Shown here: one piece after another, positions 8,304-19,018 of the stretch
How positions within the stretch are numbered: position 1 is the first letter of the stretch
Layout of the letters: the number at the start of each line of letters is the position of its first letter
Source: Streptomyces scopuliridis RB72
Lineage (GTDB): Bacteria > Actinomycetota > Actinomycetes > Streptomycetales > Streptomycetaceae
Length of the DNA stretch: 64,000 nt
Reading direction: 5' to 3'
NCBI RefSeq assembly: GCF_000718095.1
Contig: NZ_JOEI01000031.1
Span: 124,001-188,000, forward strand
Made by a program: the position numbers and the translations under genes
Notes under the pieces: generated by a model
What the model saw: the letters and a program-made list of their open reading frames with translations, nothing else
What the model was told of the DNA's origin: nothing
The model's database searches: none

Positions 8304-10718
8304 TTACTTCCCTGAGGGGCCCACCTTGACCGTCATCGTCTGCCCGTCCAGGGGCTGGCTGACGATGCTGATCCTGGTGTTCGTGTCAGTTACCCGGACG
8401 CTTCCGCCCTTGTTCTCCTCGCTCCAGTAGGTGCCCTTGCGGTCGTCGAAGACCGGGACACCGGGCTGGGGCGCGATCCGCGTCAGCTTGTCCGCCTTGT
8501 GCAGCGACAGACCGGACGTCGGCCACCAGCTGAACGCCGCGTCGTACGCCTGGATCCTGTTGCGCATCAGCGTGCCGTCCGCCCACTTCAGCGGCTTGGC
8601 GTGGGCGTCCACCGGCAGGATCAGGCCCTGGCCCGGGTGCTGGCTGGTGTTGTTGTTCTTCTGCGAGGTGTCCCACTGCCAGATCATCAGACCGGGCTGG
8701 TACGCGAAGTGCTCGACCTTGCCGTCGTTCGGCGCGGTGAAGCCGAAGTTGTACGGGCCGACCTGGAGGGTCTTGTCGTACGAGACGTACTGCCGGTTCT
8801 CGGCGATGTAGTACTGGTCGTAGTCCTGGGTGAAGGACTCGCCGATACGCGAGAAGCCCTTGGCGGTCCAGCCCGCGTCGTCGCCCTCGGCGTTGTCCGT
8901 GAAGACCGGCGCGCCGTCGGCGAGCAGGCTGATCTCGTCCGCGGTGAAGCCCTTGCCGCCCGCGCCGCCGTCCGTCTGGTAGCGGAAGCGGAGGTCGATC
9001 TTCTTGCCCGCGTAGGCGTCCAGCGAGTAGACGAGCTTCTTGTACGCGCCCGAGACATCGGTCAGCGCCGGCTTGTCGGCGGCGTCACGGGGGATCGACT
9101 TGCCGTCGGCCGTGCCGTCGACCGGCGTGTAGTTGGCGCCGCCGTCGGTCGACACCTCGGTGTACAGGTAGTCGTAGTCGGCCTCGATGTCCCACCAGCC
9201 CTGGAGCTCCAGCGACGCCGAGGACTTGCCGGTCAGATCGACCGAACGGGTGAGGGTGTTCTTGAGGTCGTCGCCCATGTCGCTCCACCACTGCTTGGAG
9301 CCCTCGGTGGGCTTAACCACACTGGTGGTCGTGGACTTCTTGGGCAGGTCGACGATGAGCGCCTGCGGGTTCTTGGTGTTGTACGCCGAGACACCCAGCT
9401 TGTGGGTGGAGCTCGTCGCGGCCTTGGCCTTGGCGTAGTTGAGCCAGCCGAGCTGGAGCTTGTCCCAGGCGGTCATGTCGCCCGGCAGGTCGCCTATCGC
9501 GTCCTTGCCGGTGCCCAGCCAGGAACCCGACGACATCAGGGTCCAGAAGGCGGTGGAGTTCTCGCCGCCCGCGGTGTCGTACAGGTCGGGCAGGCCCAGG
9601 TCGTGGCCGTACTCATGGGCGAAGACACCGAGGCCGCCATTCTCCGGCTGCATGGTGTAGTCGCCGACCCAGATGCCGGTGTCGCCGATCTGGGTGCCGC
9701 CGGCCTTGTTGTTGGCCGGGCCCGTGCTGCCCGCGTTCGTGCCGTACGCGTACCAGCGGTGCGCCCACAGGGCGTTCGAGCCCTCGGCGCCGCCGCCGGC
9801 CGACTCGTCCTCGCCCGCGTGCACGATCTGGAAGTGGTCGATGTAGCCGTCGGGCTCGTTGAAGTCGCCGTCGTTGTCGAAGTCGTAACGGTCCCACTGG
9901 TCGTACTCGGCGAGGGCCGCCTTGATCTCGGCGTCCGACTTGCCCTGCGCCTTCTGGTCCGCGGTCCAGGCGGTGACGCCGTCGCGCACCGCGTCCCAGA
10001 CGTTGGCGCAGTTGCTGCTGCCGCAGTAGTTCGAGCCGTAACGGGCCTCGTTGTAGTCGACCTTGACCCAGTCGGAGACCGTGCCGTCGACCGAGTAGCG
10101 GCCGGAGGAGGTCTTCTCGTAGTAGGTCTTGAGCGACTCCTTCTGCTTGCCGCTCGCGTCCTTGCCCTCGCCGAAGTAGAGGTCCTGGAAGTGCGCCTGG
10201 TTGTAATCGGCCTGCCAGGCGGTGGAGTTGTCGACCTTGCGGTCGGGCTCGGCTATCTCGTTGTGCTGGGGGCCGGGCTCGCCGCCGTACTTCTTGACGG
10301 GCGGCAGCGGTCCGTCGGGGCCGTCCGGGTCGTACATGGTGGTGTCGTCGACCTTGTCGCCGAACTCCACGAGGATGGTGAAGATCTTGTCGGTCTTCTC
10401 CCGGCCCAGCTCGACGTACTTCTTGTTGTCGAGCTTGACCACCTGGGAGCCGTCGCGCTTCTGCACGGTGGCGTCCCCGGCGATGACCTGCTGGAGCGCC
10501 GCCTCGCGCTGCTGCGCCTGCTGCTTGCTGAACGGGCCGTCCAAGTCGTGTTCGACATGGCCCTTCTGGGGCGCCGGGTCACGGCGCTCGATGTCCGTGG
10601 AGCCGGACGCGGGGTTGTCCTGGGCCTGTGCCGTGGTGAAAGCTGAGGCCGTCGCTGCGGTCGCGGCCAGCGCCACGATCACCGCGGACAGTGTTCTCGC
10701 CCGTCGATTCCTGATCAC
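8304..10718 (-). CDS. Secreted M6-family metalloprotease (immune inhibitor A type)
   Basis: An 804-residue exported zinc endopeptidase. It opens with a signal peptide (MIRNRRARTLSAVIVALAA, cleavage expected after ASAFTTAQA near residue 32). A propeptide follows, then the catalytic domain with the M6 zinc motif HEYGHDLGLPDLYD near residue 370, in which HExxHxxGxxD supplies the metal ligands and the general base. Downstream is a MAM/jelly-roll-like region of beta strands with D-rich calcium-binding stretches (YDFDNDGDFNEPDGY lies just before the zinc motif). It starts with a GTG and has GGGGAGGA about 11 nt upstream. Likely a nutritional or developmental exoprotease; expressed as a single gene with its own terminator. 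Confidence 0.95.
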   Translation of the reverse strand: MIRNRRARTLSAVIVALAATAATASAFTTAQAQDNPASGSTDIERRDPAPQKGHVEHDLDGPFSKQQAQQREAALQQVIAGDATVQKRDGSQVVKLDNKKYVELGREKTDKIFTILVEFGDKVDDTTMYDPDGPDGPLPPVKKYGGEPGPQHNEIAEPDRKVDNSTAWQADYNQAHFQDLYFGEGKDASGKQKESLKTYYEKTSSGRYSVDGTVSDWVKVDYNEARYGSNYCGSSNCANVWDAVRDGVTAWTADQKAQGKSDAEIKAALAEYDQWDRYDFDNDGDFNEPDGYIDHFQIVHAGEDESAGGGAEGSNALWAHRWYAYGTNAGSTGPANNKAGGTQIGDTGIWVGDYTMQPENGGLGVFAHEYGHDLGLPDLYDTAGGENSTAFWTLMSSGSWLGTGKDAIGDLPGDMTAWDKLQLGWLNYAKAKAATSSTHKLGVSAYNTKNPQALIVDLPKKSTTTSVVKPTEGSKQWWSDMGDDLKNTLTRSVDLTGKSSASLELQGWWDIEADYDYLYTEVSTDGGANYTPVDGTADGKSIPRDAADKPALTDVSGAYKKLVYSLDAYAGKKIDLRFRYQTDGGAGGKGFTADEISLLADGAPVFTDNAEGDDAGWTAKGFSRIGESFTQDYDQYYIAENRQYVSYDKTLQVGPYNFGFTAPNDGKVEHFAYQPGLMIWQWDTSQKNNNTSQHPGQGLILPVDAHAKPLKWADGTLMRNRIQAYDAAFSWWPTSGLSLHKADKLTRIAPQPGVPVFDDRKGTYWSEENKGGSVRVTDTNTRISIVSQPLDGQTMTVKVGPSGK

Positions 10719-11134
10719 TTGATGCTTGTCCTCCCCGGCGCACGCGGTCCGCGGACCGGGAGTGAGGGATCCGCGCGCGTATGCGCGTCATAAGTGACGA
10801 CATTGGACCGGAGTTAAGGAAGAAAAGACAGACCTTGACTTGAACTGGTCAACTGCACTATGCGGCCTTCCGGTTCCGCTATCCGGACATGACTCCAGAG
10901 CCGTAGGAATTCGGACAACTGGCGCACCGATCCGGCCGATCGACAGGGGGCGTGACTCGATGCGCCCCCCGTGCACCGGCACCGTGGGTGAGGTCACGCT
11001 TACTACTCGCTCCGCTCGGGCATCCACCGTCGTAGAGTCGCTTGGCAGTGCGACCCGCCCTGCGACGTACGTGCGAGATACGCGAGACACCCCCAACACC
11101 CCCGAATATGACGCCCCGAGGGACGGATTCCGCC
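10719..11134. promoter_or_regulatory. Divergent intergenic region between the M6 protease and a small membrane protein
   Basis: No gene is visible in this 416-bp stretch, which is noticeably less GC-rich around 10800-10860 than its surroundings. It should contain the protease promoter (leftward) and that of the membrane protein (rightward). A short dyad TTGAACTGGTCAA is centred at 10846, with an adjacent TTGAC. It could be a regulator site for the protease gene. I cannot define start sites. Confidence 0.35.
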
Positions 11135-11425
11135 ATGCCGCGTCCGACTGCCGCCCAGCTCGCCTACGGCACCGCCACCGTCGTCTGTTCCACCCTCGTC
11201 ATGCTTCTGCTCTCCGGCACCACCGCCGGTCCGGGCATCGCGGTGATCGGACTCGCCGCCCTCGGTCTCGGGCTGCTCGTGGCCCTGACCGTCCCGGCGA
11301 ACAGTCGTACCTCAGCGGCGCGTACGGCACCCGCGCCGAGGCCCGCCACGCCTCCGGCGACGAGCGCTCAGCTGCCCGGACCACGCGCCGAGGCCCGGAT
11401 AGGCCAGCCGTCACTGCGTCGCTGA
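11135..11425 (+). CDS. Small membrane protein, two predicted transmembrane segments
   Basis: A 96-residue protein of unknown function. Residues about 8-25 (AYGTATVVCSTLVMLLLS) and 30-50 (GIAVIGLAALGLGLLVALTV) form two hydrophobic segments, followed by a cytoplasmic or exterior tail rich in Ala, Pro and Arg. GAGGGA lies about 11 nt before the chosen ATG. An upstream in-frame ATG at 11109 lacks a ribosome site. Its 3' end overlaps that of the convergent RDD gene by 15 bp. Confidence 0.7.
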   Translation: MPRPTAAQLAYGTATVVCSTLVMLLLSGTTAGPGIAVIGLAALGLGLLVALTVPANSRTSAARTAPAPRPATPPATSAQLPGPRAEARIGQPSLRR

Positions 11426-12166
11426 CACCACGACCGTTCTGGCGGCCTTGTCGTGCAGGCCCTGCCGGTAGGGCCTGCTGACCACGATCGACACGATGAT
11501 GATGGCCCACCAGATAAAGAGGCAGCACAGCAGCGCCGGCAGCCAGAGCACCACCGCGCGCAGCAGCGCGGAGCCGGTATCGGGGACCGCGCCGTCGTTC
11601 AGCATCGCGACACGCAGCTTCAGCCAGCGTTTGCCGAGGGTCTGGCCGAACTTGCGGTTCATCAGGGTGTCGTAGCCGACGTACAGCACCATCGAGATGA
11701 CCGACCAGATCCACTGCGTGCCGGTATTCACCTGATTGGTGACCTCGTCCCACGCGCCGGTGTTGTTCGCGGTGTTCCAGCCTCCGACGAACAGCGACAC
11801 GATCCCCAGCGGGATGAAGATGATCAGGGCGTCGATGACCCGGGCCAGGAACCGCGTGCCGAACGGCGCGAGCGGCGGCATCCCGGCGAGCGGATCCGTG
11901 CCGCCGTACGGTCCCTCGCCATGGACGTTCGAGCCGTACGGGGAGCCCGGGGGCGGCTGCCCACCGGCGCCGCCGTAGGGGGCACCGTACGGGGACTCGT
12001 ACGGAGATCCCGGCGGCGGGCCCTGTGACGGCGGAGGCCCCTCGGGCGGGGGGCCTCCGGGCGGTGGCTCCCCGGGGGGAGGTTCCCCGGGCGGGGGACC
12101 CTGCGGCTTCTTGAGGAAAGGGTCTTCCTCGGGGGGCTCGCCGGGCGGCGGCTGATCATGGCTCAT
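11411..12166 (-). CDS. RDD-family membrane protein with proline-rich N-terminus
   Basis: A 251-residue protein. The first 90 residues are a low-complexity Pro/Gly/Glu segment (repeats of PPPGEPPPG and PYGAPYGG). The rest is an RDD domain, named for Arg-Asp-Asp residues in its helices, with three or four membrane segments. Visible features are FGTRFLARVIDALIIF near residue 105 and LGKRWLKLRVAML near residue 178. RDD proteins are of unclear role; some are Na+/H+ antiporters and some secretion-associated. A second RDD gene follows upstream in the same direction, 105 bp away, so this is a tandem paralogue pair. Confidence 0.9.
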   Translation of the reverse strand: MSHDQPPPGEPPEEDPFLKKPQGPPPGEPPPGEPPPGGPPPEGPPPSQGPPPGSPYESPYGAPYGGAGGQPPPGSPYGSNVHGEGPYGGTDPLAGMPPLAPFGTRFLARVIDALIIFIPLGIVSLFVGGWNTANNTGAWDEVTNQVNTGTQWIWSVISMVLYVGYDTLMNRKFGQTLGKRWLKLRVAMLNDGAVPDTGSALLRAVVLWLPALLCCLFIWWAIIIVSIVVSRPYRQGLHDKAARTVVVSATQ

Positions 12167-12270
12167 GTGGGCAGTGCACCGCGCCGGGCAGGGGCCCGCA
12201 ACGGCTTGCCCGCCGTTCGGAGGAACGCCCCGGCCGCGGCGGGCCGGCGGATCAGGTCACCGGCCGCCGG

Positions 12271-13782
12271 TCAGCCCGACACGAACGTACGGGCCGCCTT
12301 GTCGTGCCAGCACTGCCGCCAGGGCCGGTCGATCAGACACCAGAGCACGTTGAGGACGCCCACGACGAGCACCCCCAGCACGCCGTAGACCAGCCAGCGG
12401 CGCAGCGCGGCGCCGAACGCCGGGGCCTCGTGCGACTCGATGTCCCGTACGTCCAGACCGCACAGCTTCTTGCCCAGCGTGCGGCCCCACTTGGCGGTCG
12501 GCAGCGCCTCGTAGAGCGCCCCGACGATCAGCAGCGCGGCGAGCACGGCGCCCAGGCAGGCGCCGGTCGTGCCGTCGAGCAGCCAGACGGTGACGGTCTC
12601 ACCGGTCCGCTCGGCCGCCGCGATCTTGTCGTCGATATGCGCGAGGGCCTTGGACACGAGCGGGAAGGCGATGGCGCCGACGATCGCGCCCAGCACCACG
12701 GTGTCGATCAGCCGGGCCGCGAAGCGCTTGCCGAGGGCCGCGGGCCTGGCGTTCGCCTGGGCCTGCGCGGCTTGCAGGAACGGGTCGCTGACCGGGGGCT
12801 TCCACGGCACGACGGGCTGGTCCGGCTGATCGGGCCGCGCGAGCGGGTGCGCCTGCTGGGCCCAGGACGCGGCGCCGCCGCCGGCGCCGGGGCTGACGGG
12901 CGCGTGCTGACCGGCCGCCGACGGGGACTGCTGCGGTACGGGAAGCTGCGGTCGCTCCGCCGCCCGGCCCGTACCGTCGGCGCCCTGGGTCAGCGCGCCG
13001 AGGGTCATGGTGCCCTCGGGCTGCGCCGTACCGCCTGCCGGGCCGTCCTCGTCCTTCGCGCGGCGGGCGGCGCGCAGGGCGCGGATGGCCATGGTGCTGT
13101 CGACCACCGGCTGTCCGCCCTCGCGGGGCGCCGGTGTCCTGAGCGGATCGGCCGAGCCTTCCGCGGGGCCGGTCCCGGATCCCGCGCCCTCTCCGGATTC
13201 GGGCCCGGAGCCGGAGCCGGGCCTGACACCGCGTCGCATGGCGCGGATGGTGACCGTACCGTCGGTGAGCGGCGGACCGTCGCCCGCGCCGGACCCTGGA
13301 TCGGACCCGGACCCGGAATCGGAACCGGGACCCAGCGCGCGTACGCCGGGCAGGGCCCCGCCGGTCGGATCGCCGGGCGTGGGCGTGGGCAGCTCACGGG
13401 AGGGCTCGGGCGCCGGGCCCGGAACGCGCGGATCCGGCCGGGCCGCTCCCCACGACACCCGGGCATCGCGCTCACCGCCGAAGCCGGTCTGCCGCGAGGC
13501 GTCGGCCTGCCACGCGGACGCCGGTTCCTGACGGGCCTCCTGGCGGGGCTCCTCGGGAGGGTCCTCGTCGAAGAAGACCGGCCCGGTCTCCTCGACGGCG
13601 CCGGGCGGCGCGGAGGCGGCCGGGGCGGTACCGGGCGTCGCCTCACCGTCCTGCGGCGCCGGCCGGCTCGTGCCGGGCACCCAGGCCGCGCCGTTCCAAT
13701 ACCGGACATATCCAGGGATGGACGGGTCCGGGTAAAACCCTTCCCGGGGTACGTTCCCGCCGTCACCAGGAGGAGTAGCCAC
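12271..13782 (-). CDS. RDD-family membrane protein with DUF2510 and disordered linker
   Basis: A protein of about 503 residues in three parts. Residues about 10-40 form a DUF2510-like module (REGFYPDPSIPGYVRYWNGA, the WW-like motif of actinobacterial membrane proteins). Then comes some 300 residues of low-complexity Pro/Gly/Ser/Ala sequence carrying a repeated TMxIRALRxxRR-type motif (GTVTIRAMRRGVR, STMAIRALRAARR and a third weaker GTMTLGAL). The C-terminal 150 residues are an RDD domain (LGKRFAARLIDTVVLG and WGRTLGKKLCGLDVRD). I choose the GTG at 13782, 9 nt after GGAG; a TTG three codons earlier is the alternative. Paralogue of the downstream gene. Confidence 0.88.
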   Translation of the reverse strand: MATPPGDGGNVPREGFYPDPSIPGYVRYWNGAAWVPGTSRPAPQDGEATPGTAPAASAPPGAVEETGPVFFDEDPPEEPRQEARQEPASAWQADASRQTGFGGERDARVSWGAARPDPRVPGPAPEPSRELPTPTPGDPTGGALPGVRALGPGSDSGSGSDPGSGAGDGPPLTDGTVTIRAMRRGVRPGSGSGPESGEGAGSGTGPAEGSADPLRTPAPREGGQPVVDSTMAIRALRAARRAKDEDGPAGGTAQPEGTMTLGALTQGADGTGRAAERPQLPVPQQSPSAAGQHAPVSPGAGGGAASWAQQAHPLARPDQPDQPVVPWKPPVSDPFLQAAQAQANARPAALGKRFAARLIDTVVLGAIVGAIAFPLVSKALAHIDDKIAAAERTGETVTVWLLDGTTGACLGAVLAALLIVGALYEALPTAKWGRTLGKKLCGLDVRDIESHEAPAFGAALRRWLVYGVLGVLVVGVLNVLWCLIDRPWRQCWHDKAARTFVSG

Positions 13783-14173
13783 TGACCCCAACTCCGTTCA
13801 CTCACACCATTGTCCAAGGAGGACAGTAACGAAGAACACGAGGCCCTGAGGAAGGAGACCGGCAGAAACGGCCGCGTTCCCGCGGCGGACCGTGGACGCC
13901 GATGCGAAGCGTGAGGCTGCGGGGTGGGATTCATTCGCCAGGGCGTACGGAACACCGTACGCACGTGCCCACCCGGGTGGCGAGTCTCCCCCCGTCCCCC
14001 GTCCCGCCACCGTCCGGGCCTCGTTCGGGCCCCGTCCGGGCCCCGTCCGGGACGAGTGTGTCGGAAGTCCCGGAAATTCATCGCCGAAAGTCGCGTCATA
14101 GTCGGCGGGGCAGCGCCTCTCGACTGGTACGGCCCCCGCATCGGGCCGCTCGCCAGGAAAGGAAGTGCCGCTC
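13783..14173. promoter_or_regulatory. Divergent region between RDD gene and ssgG, with hairpin and direct repeats
   Basis: No supported gene in 391 bp. It contains a perfect 8-bp inverted repeat GCGTACGG-AACA-CCGTACGC (13943-13962) and, at about 14010-14055, tandem units of GTCCGGGCCCC. Either could be a regulatory site for ssgG or simply replication slippage. A Shine-Dalgarno AGGAAAGGAAG (14156-14165) ends the region. Confidence 0.4.
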
Positions 14174-14650
14174 ATGCACACCGTGGTGGAACGCGAACTG
14201 GAACTGAATCTGGTGCTGTCGCCCGAGCGCAGCATCCCTGTCCCGGCCCGGCTGGTCTACCGCACGGACGATCCGTACGCCGTGCACATCACCTTCCACA
14301 TCGGCTCGGACAACCCCGTGAACTGGACCTTCGCCCGCGAACTGCTGGTGGAAGGGGTGTTCAGGCCCTGCGGGCACGGTGATGTACGGATCTGGCCGAC
14401 GAAGGTCGGCGGGCGCACCGTCCTGTGTGTCGCCCTCTCCTCGCCGGACGGCGACGCGCTGCTGGAGGCGCCCTGCGCGGCGGTGTCCGCGTGGCTGGAA
14501 CGGACGCTGCGGATCGTGCCACCGGGTACGGAGTCCGAGCAGTTGGGCCTCGACGACGGGCTGGCCAGGCTGCTGGCCCCGACGCCGGCCGACGATCTGT
14601 GGCTGCGGGACCCGTGGCCCTCGGACGAGTCCGTGGACGGCGATGCCTAG
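14174..14650 (+). CDS. ssgG: SsgA-like sporulation/cell-division protein, SsgG type
   Basis: SsgA-like proteins control septum placement and peptidoglycan handling during sporulation-specific division; SsgG helps position septa. The 158-residue product shows the family core almost in full: RSIPVPARLVYRTDDPYAVH near residues 20-40, ITFHIGSDNPVNWTFARELL, GHGDVRIWPT and ALSSPDGDALLEAP. The C-terminal 35 residues (ADDLWLRDPWPSDESVDGD) are variable in the family. Assignment to SsgG rather than another paralogue rests on remembered synteny with S. coelicolor. I use the ATG at 14174, 8-9 nt after GGAAG, over a GTG at 14165. Confidence 0.88.
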   Translation: MHTVVERELELNLVLSPERSIPVPARLVYRTDDPYAVHITFHIGSDNPVNWTFARELLVEGVFRPCGHGDVRIWPTKVGGRTVLCVALSSPDGDALLEAPCAAVSAWLERTLRIVPPGTESEQLGLDDGLARLLAPTPADDLWLRDPWPSDESVDGDA

Positions 14651-14672
14651 AAAAGACGCCTAGAAGAGACGC

Positions 14673-16040
14673 CTAGAAAAGCTTCCCGGGGTTGAGCAGG
14701 CCCAGCGGGTCGAAGGTCCGCTTGATCCCCCGCTGCAACTCCAGGCCCACCGGTCCCAGCTCGCGCGACAGCCACTCCTTCTTGAGGGTGCCGACGCCGT
14801 GTTCGCCGGTGATCGTGCCGCCGAGTTCGAGACCGAGCGCCATGATCTCGTCGAAGGATTCCCGGGCCCGCCGTGACTCGTCCGGGTCGGCCTGGTCGAA
14901 GCAGACGACGGGGTGGGTGTTGCCGTCGCCCGCGTGCGCGCAGACGCCGATGGTCAGGTCGTACTTCCCGGCGATGGCCGCGGTGCCGTCGAGCATCTCG
15001 GCGAGGCGCGAGCGGGGCACGCACACGTCGTCGATCATGGTGGCCGACTTGATGGTCTCCAGCGCGGTGAGCGACAGCCGGCGGGCCTGGAGCAGCAGTT
15101 CCGACTCGGCGGCGTCCTCGGCGGGGACCACTTCGGTGGCGCCCGCCGCCGTGCACAGCTCGCCGACGGCGGCCAGGTCGGCCGCGGGGTCGGGGGTGTC
15201 GAAGGCCGCGAGCAGGAGCGCCTCGGTGGTGTCGGGGAGTCCCATGTTGGCCATCGCGTTGACGGCGCGGATGGTCGTACGGTCCATGAGTTCGAGGAGG
15301 GACGGCGTGTGGCCGCGCTCCATGATCCGGCAGACGGCGTCGCAGGCGGCGGCAGCGGAGGCGAACTCGGCGGCCAGGACGAGCTGCTGGGGCGGCTGCG
15401 GCCGGAGCGCGAGTACGGCCTTGACGACGATGCCGAGACTGCCCTCCGAGCCGACGAAGAGCCGGGTCAGGTCGTAGCCGGCGACGCCCTTGGCGGTGCG
15501 GCGGCCGGTGGTGAGGAGCCGGCCGTCGGCGAGGACGACGTCCAGGCCGAGCACATACTCCGCGGTGACGCCGTACTTGACGCAGCACAGCCCGCCGGAC
15601 GCGGTGCCGATGTTCCCGCCGATGGTGCACATCTCCCAGCTGGACGGGTCCGGCGGGTAGTAGAGGCCCTGCTCGCCGACGGCGCGGGAGAGGGCCGCGT
15701 TGATGACACCCGGCTCGACGACGGCGATCCGGTCGACGGGGTTGATCTCCAGGATCCGGTCCATCTTCGTCAGGGAGAGGACGATGCACCCGTCCGAGGC
15801 GTTCGCGGCGCCGGACAGCCCCGTACGGGCGCCCTGCGGGACGACGGGGACGCGCAGCGCGGTCGCCGTGCGCATCACATGCTGGACATGCTCGACCGTA
15901 CGCGGCAGCACGACCACGGAGGGCGTGCCCGCCTCGCAGAAGCTCGCCATGTCGTTGGCGTAGGAGACCGTGACGTCGGGGTCGGTGATCAGGGCTTCGG
16001 CGGGGAGCCCGGCCCGCAGCTGTGCGAGGAGATCGTCCAT
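14673..16040 (-). CDS. FAD-linked oxidase (GlcD-like, glycolate/D-lactate dehydrogenase family)
   Basis: A 455-residue flavoprotein with an N-terminal FAD-binding PCMH domain and a C-terminal FAD-linked oxidase domain. The FAD pyrophosphate loop is seen in VPVVPQGARTGLSGAAN near residues 60-76 and CTIGGNIGTASGG near residue 133. The C-terminal part has the family signature GDGNTHPVVCF, then GTITGEHGVGTLKKEWL and a terminal DPLGLLNPGKLF. It oxidises a 2-hydroxy acid such as glycolate or D-lactate; the substrate and electron acceptor are not deducible. Start placed at the ATG encoding MDDLLAQLRAGLP; an upstream frame to 16103 has no ribosome site. Confidence 0.93.
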   Translation of the reverse strand: MDDLLAQLRAGLPAEALITDPDVTVSYANDMASFCEAGTPSVVVLPRTVEHVQHVMRTATALRVPVVPQGARTGLSGAANASDGCIVLSLTKMDRILEINPVDRIAVVEPGVINAALSRAVGEQGLYYPPDPSSWEMCTIGGNIGTASGGLCCVKYGVTAEYVLGLDVVLADGRLLTTGRRTAKGVAGYDLTRLFVGSEGSLGIVVKAVLALRPQPPQQLVLAAEFASAAAACDAVCRIMERGHTPSLLELMDRTTIRAVNAMANMGLPDTTEALLLAAFDTPDPAADLAAVGELCTAAGATEVVPAEDAAESELLLQARRLSLTALETIKSATMIDDVCVPRSRLAEMLDGTAAIAGKYDLTIGVCAHAGDGNTHPVVCFDQADPDESRRARESFDEIMALGLELGGTITGEHGVGTLKKEWLSRELGPVGLELQRGIKRTFDPLGLLNPGKLF

Positions 16041-16138
16041 GATCCCAGACTCGCATCCGGGGCCATCGGTGTGAACCCGTCTGCGATCCACCATGGCAAG
16101 CACGGGTGTGCTCTTCGTATTGACGCACAGTAATCGCC

Positions 16139-17668
16139 ATGAACGCCATGAAAACGGAGCAGGTCAGACAGGTCAGAAGGGCGGCGCTGGCCGCCGGGGT
16201 GGGGGCGGTGCTGGTGGGGGGCGTGCTGCTGTTCGTCCCCGACGAGGAGCGTGCGCCCCAGGGCCCCGAAGCGCGGGCGATGGCCGCGGTTGGCGCGGGG
16301 GCGCCCGCCTCGCTGTCGGATCTGACCGCGCTGATCCGCGAGCGGGAGAACTGGCTGCGCACGCACCCGGAGGACGGACAGGCGTGGGCGGTGCTCGGCT
16401 CGGCGTATGTGGAGCGCGGGGTCGCGGCGGCGGATCCGGCGTACTACCCGAAGGCCGACCGGGCGCTCCAGCGGTCGCTGGCGGTGTCGCCCTCCGGCCC
16501 CGGCGAGGGGCGGCCGGAGGGCGACGGGTCCGGCAAGCACGGCGGGGGCGCGGTGGACTCCAAGCCCGGCAAGGGCATCAGGACGGGCAATCCGGAGGCG
16601 CTGGTGGGGCTCGCCTCGCTGGCCAACGCCCGGCATGACTTCGTCGCCGCCAAGCGGTGGGGCGAGTCGGTACGGGCGCAGCGGCCCGCGGCGTGGACGT
16701 CGTATCCGGTGCTGATCGACGCGTACACCGGTCTGGGCGATTACAAGGCGGCGGGCAAGGCGCTGGAGAAGCTGCGCGAGCTGCACAAGGGGGCGCCGGT
16801 GCTGATCCGCGCCGCCGAGGTGTACCGCGACCGCGGCCGGCGCGAGGACGCGGTGGCCAAGGCCACCGACGCGGCGGCGCACGCCGGATCACCCGCGGAG
16901 CGCGCGAAGGCGCTGGACACGCTGGGCGAGCTGGCCTGGGAGCGTGGCGAGCCGGCCGAGGCGCTGGGCCACTACGAGGCGGCGCTGACGGCGGCGCGCG
17001 GCCGGCCCCAGTCGCTGGCGGGGCGGGCGAGGGCGCTGGCCTCGCTGGGCAGGTCGGACGAGGCGACACGCGAATACCAGTCGGCGCTGGCGAAGCTGCC
17101 CCGGCCCGAATACGCCCTGGAGCTGGGCGAGTTGTACGACTCGCTGGGGCTGGACGGGGATGCGCAGACGCAGTACGAGACGCTCCGGGAACGGGCCGAG
17201 CGCGCCCGGGGGCACGGGGTGAACGAGGAGCTGGTCCTCGGCCGCTTCGAGGCCGACCACGGCGATCCGCAGGCGGCGGTCGCGCGGCTGCGCGCGGAGT
17301 GGGAGCGGTCGCACCGGAGCATGGAGGTCGCGGACGCGCTGGGCTGGGCGCTGTACCGCGCGGGCCAGGGGCGCGAGGCGCTGGCGTACGCGACGAAGGC
17401 GACCGAGCCGGGGCGGCGGAGCGCGCTGTTCTCGTACCACCGCGGGGAGATCGAGCGGTCGCTGGCGATGTACGGTGCGGCCCGCCGCCATATCGAGGAG
17501 GCCCTGCGGACCGATCCGCACTTCTCGCCGCTGCTGGCGCCGAGGGCCCGGGAGGCGCTGGACGCGCTCGGCGAGCCGGAGGAGGGCGGGCCGAAGGACT
17601 TCTACGGCTCGGGGCCCGAGAAGCCCACGCTGGAGCGGCGGGAGCCGGCGCCTCCGCCGCAGGTCTGA
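16139..17668 (+). CDS. Membrane-anchored TPR-repeat protein
   Basis: A 509-residue protein with a short basic N-terminus, one transmembrane or uncleaved signal segment (residues about 13-35, AALAAGVGAVLVGGVLLFV) and a long extracytoplasmic or cytoplasmic tetratricopeptide solenoid. TPR-like units are visible at YPVLIDAYTGLGDYKAAGKA, ALDTLGELAWERGEPAEALG, ALASLGRSDEATREYQSALA, YALELGELYDSLGLDGDAQT and ADALGWALYRAGQGREALA. An insert rich in Gly, Lys and Asp follows residue 118. No Shine-Dalgarno is visible at either of the first two ATGs, so a leaderless start is possible. Function unknown; likely a scaffold. Confidence 0.88.
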   Translation: MNAMKTEQVRQVRRAALAAGVGAVLVGGVLLFVPDEERAPQGPEARAMAAVGAGAPASLSDLTALIRERENWLRTHPEDGQAWAVLGSAYVERGVAAADPAYYPKADRALQRSLAVSPSGPGEGRPEGDGSGKHGGGAVDSKPGKGIRTGNPEALVGLASLANARHDFVAAKRWGESVRAQRPAAWTSYPVLIDAYTGLGDYKAAGKALEKLRELHKGAPVLIRAAEVYRDRGRREDAVAKATDAAAHAGSPAERAKALDTLGELAWERGEPAEALGHYEAALTAARGRPQSLAGRARALASLGRSDEATREYQSALAKLPRPEYALELGELYDSLGLDGDAQTQYETLRERAERARGHGVNEELVLGRFEADHGDPQAAVARLRAEWERSHRSMEVADALGWALYRAGQGREALAYATKATEPGRRSALFSYHRGEIERSLAMYGAARRHIEEALRTDPHFSPLLAPRAREALDALGEPEEGGPKDFYGSGPEKPTLERREPAPPPQV

Positions 17669-17722
17669 GAATCCGGGGGCGCGTGCCGGAGCCGATGGCC
17701 CCGGCACGCGTCGCGTGCTCCG

Positions 17723-18955
<1,233 letters not shown>

Positions 18956-19018
18956 AATGGCGAGGCTATCTGCACAGTATGACTACGTTTGATTCGGCAA
19001 CGCCTTGGGGAGCGGACC

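Noticed and set aside
8499..10646. A 715-codon open frame opposite the M6 protease
   Set aside because: Val/Gly/Arg-rich shadow; the minus-strand gene has a zinc motif, signal peptide and SD.
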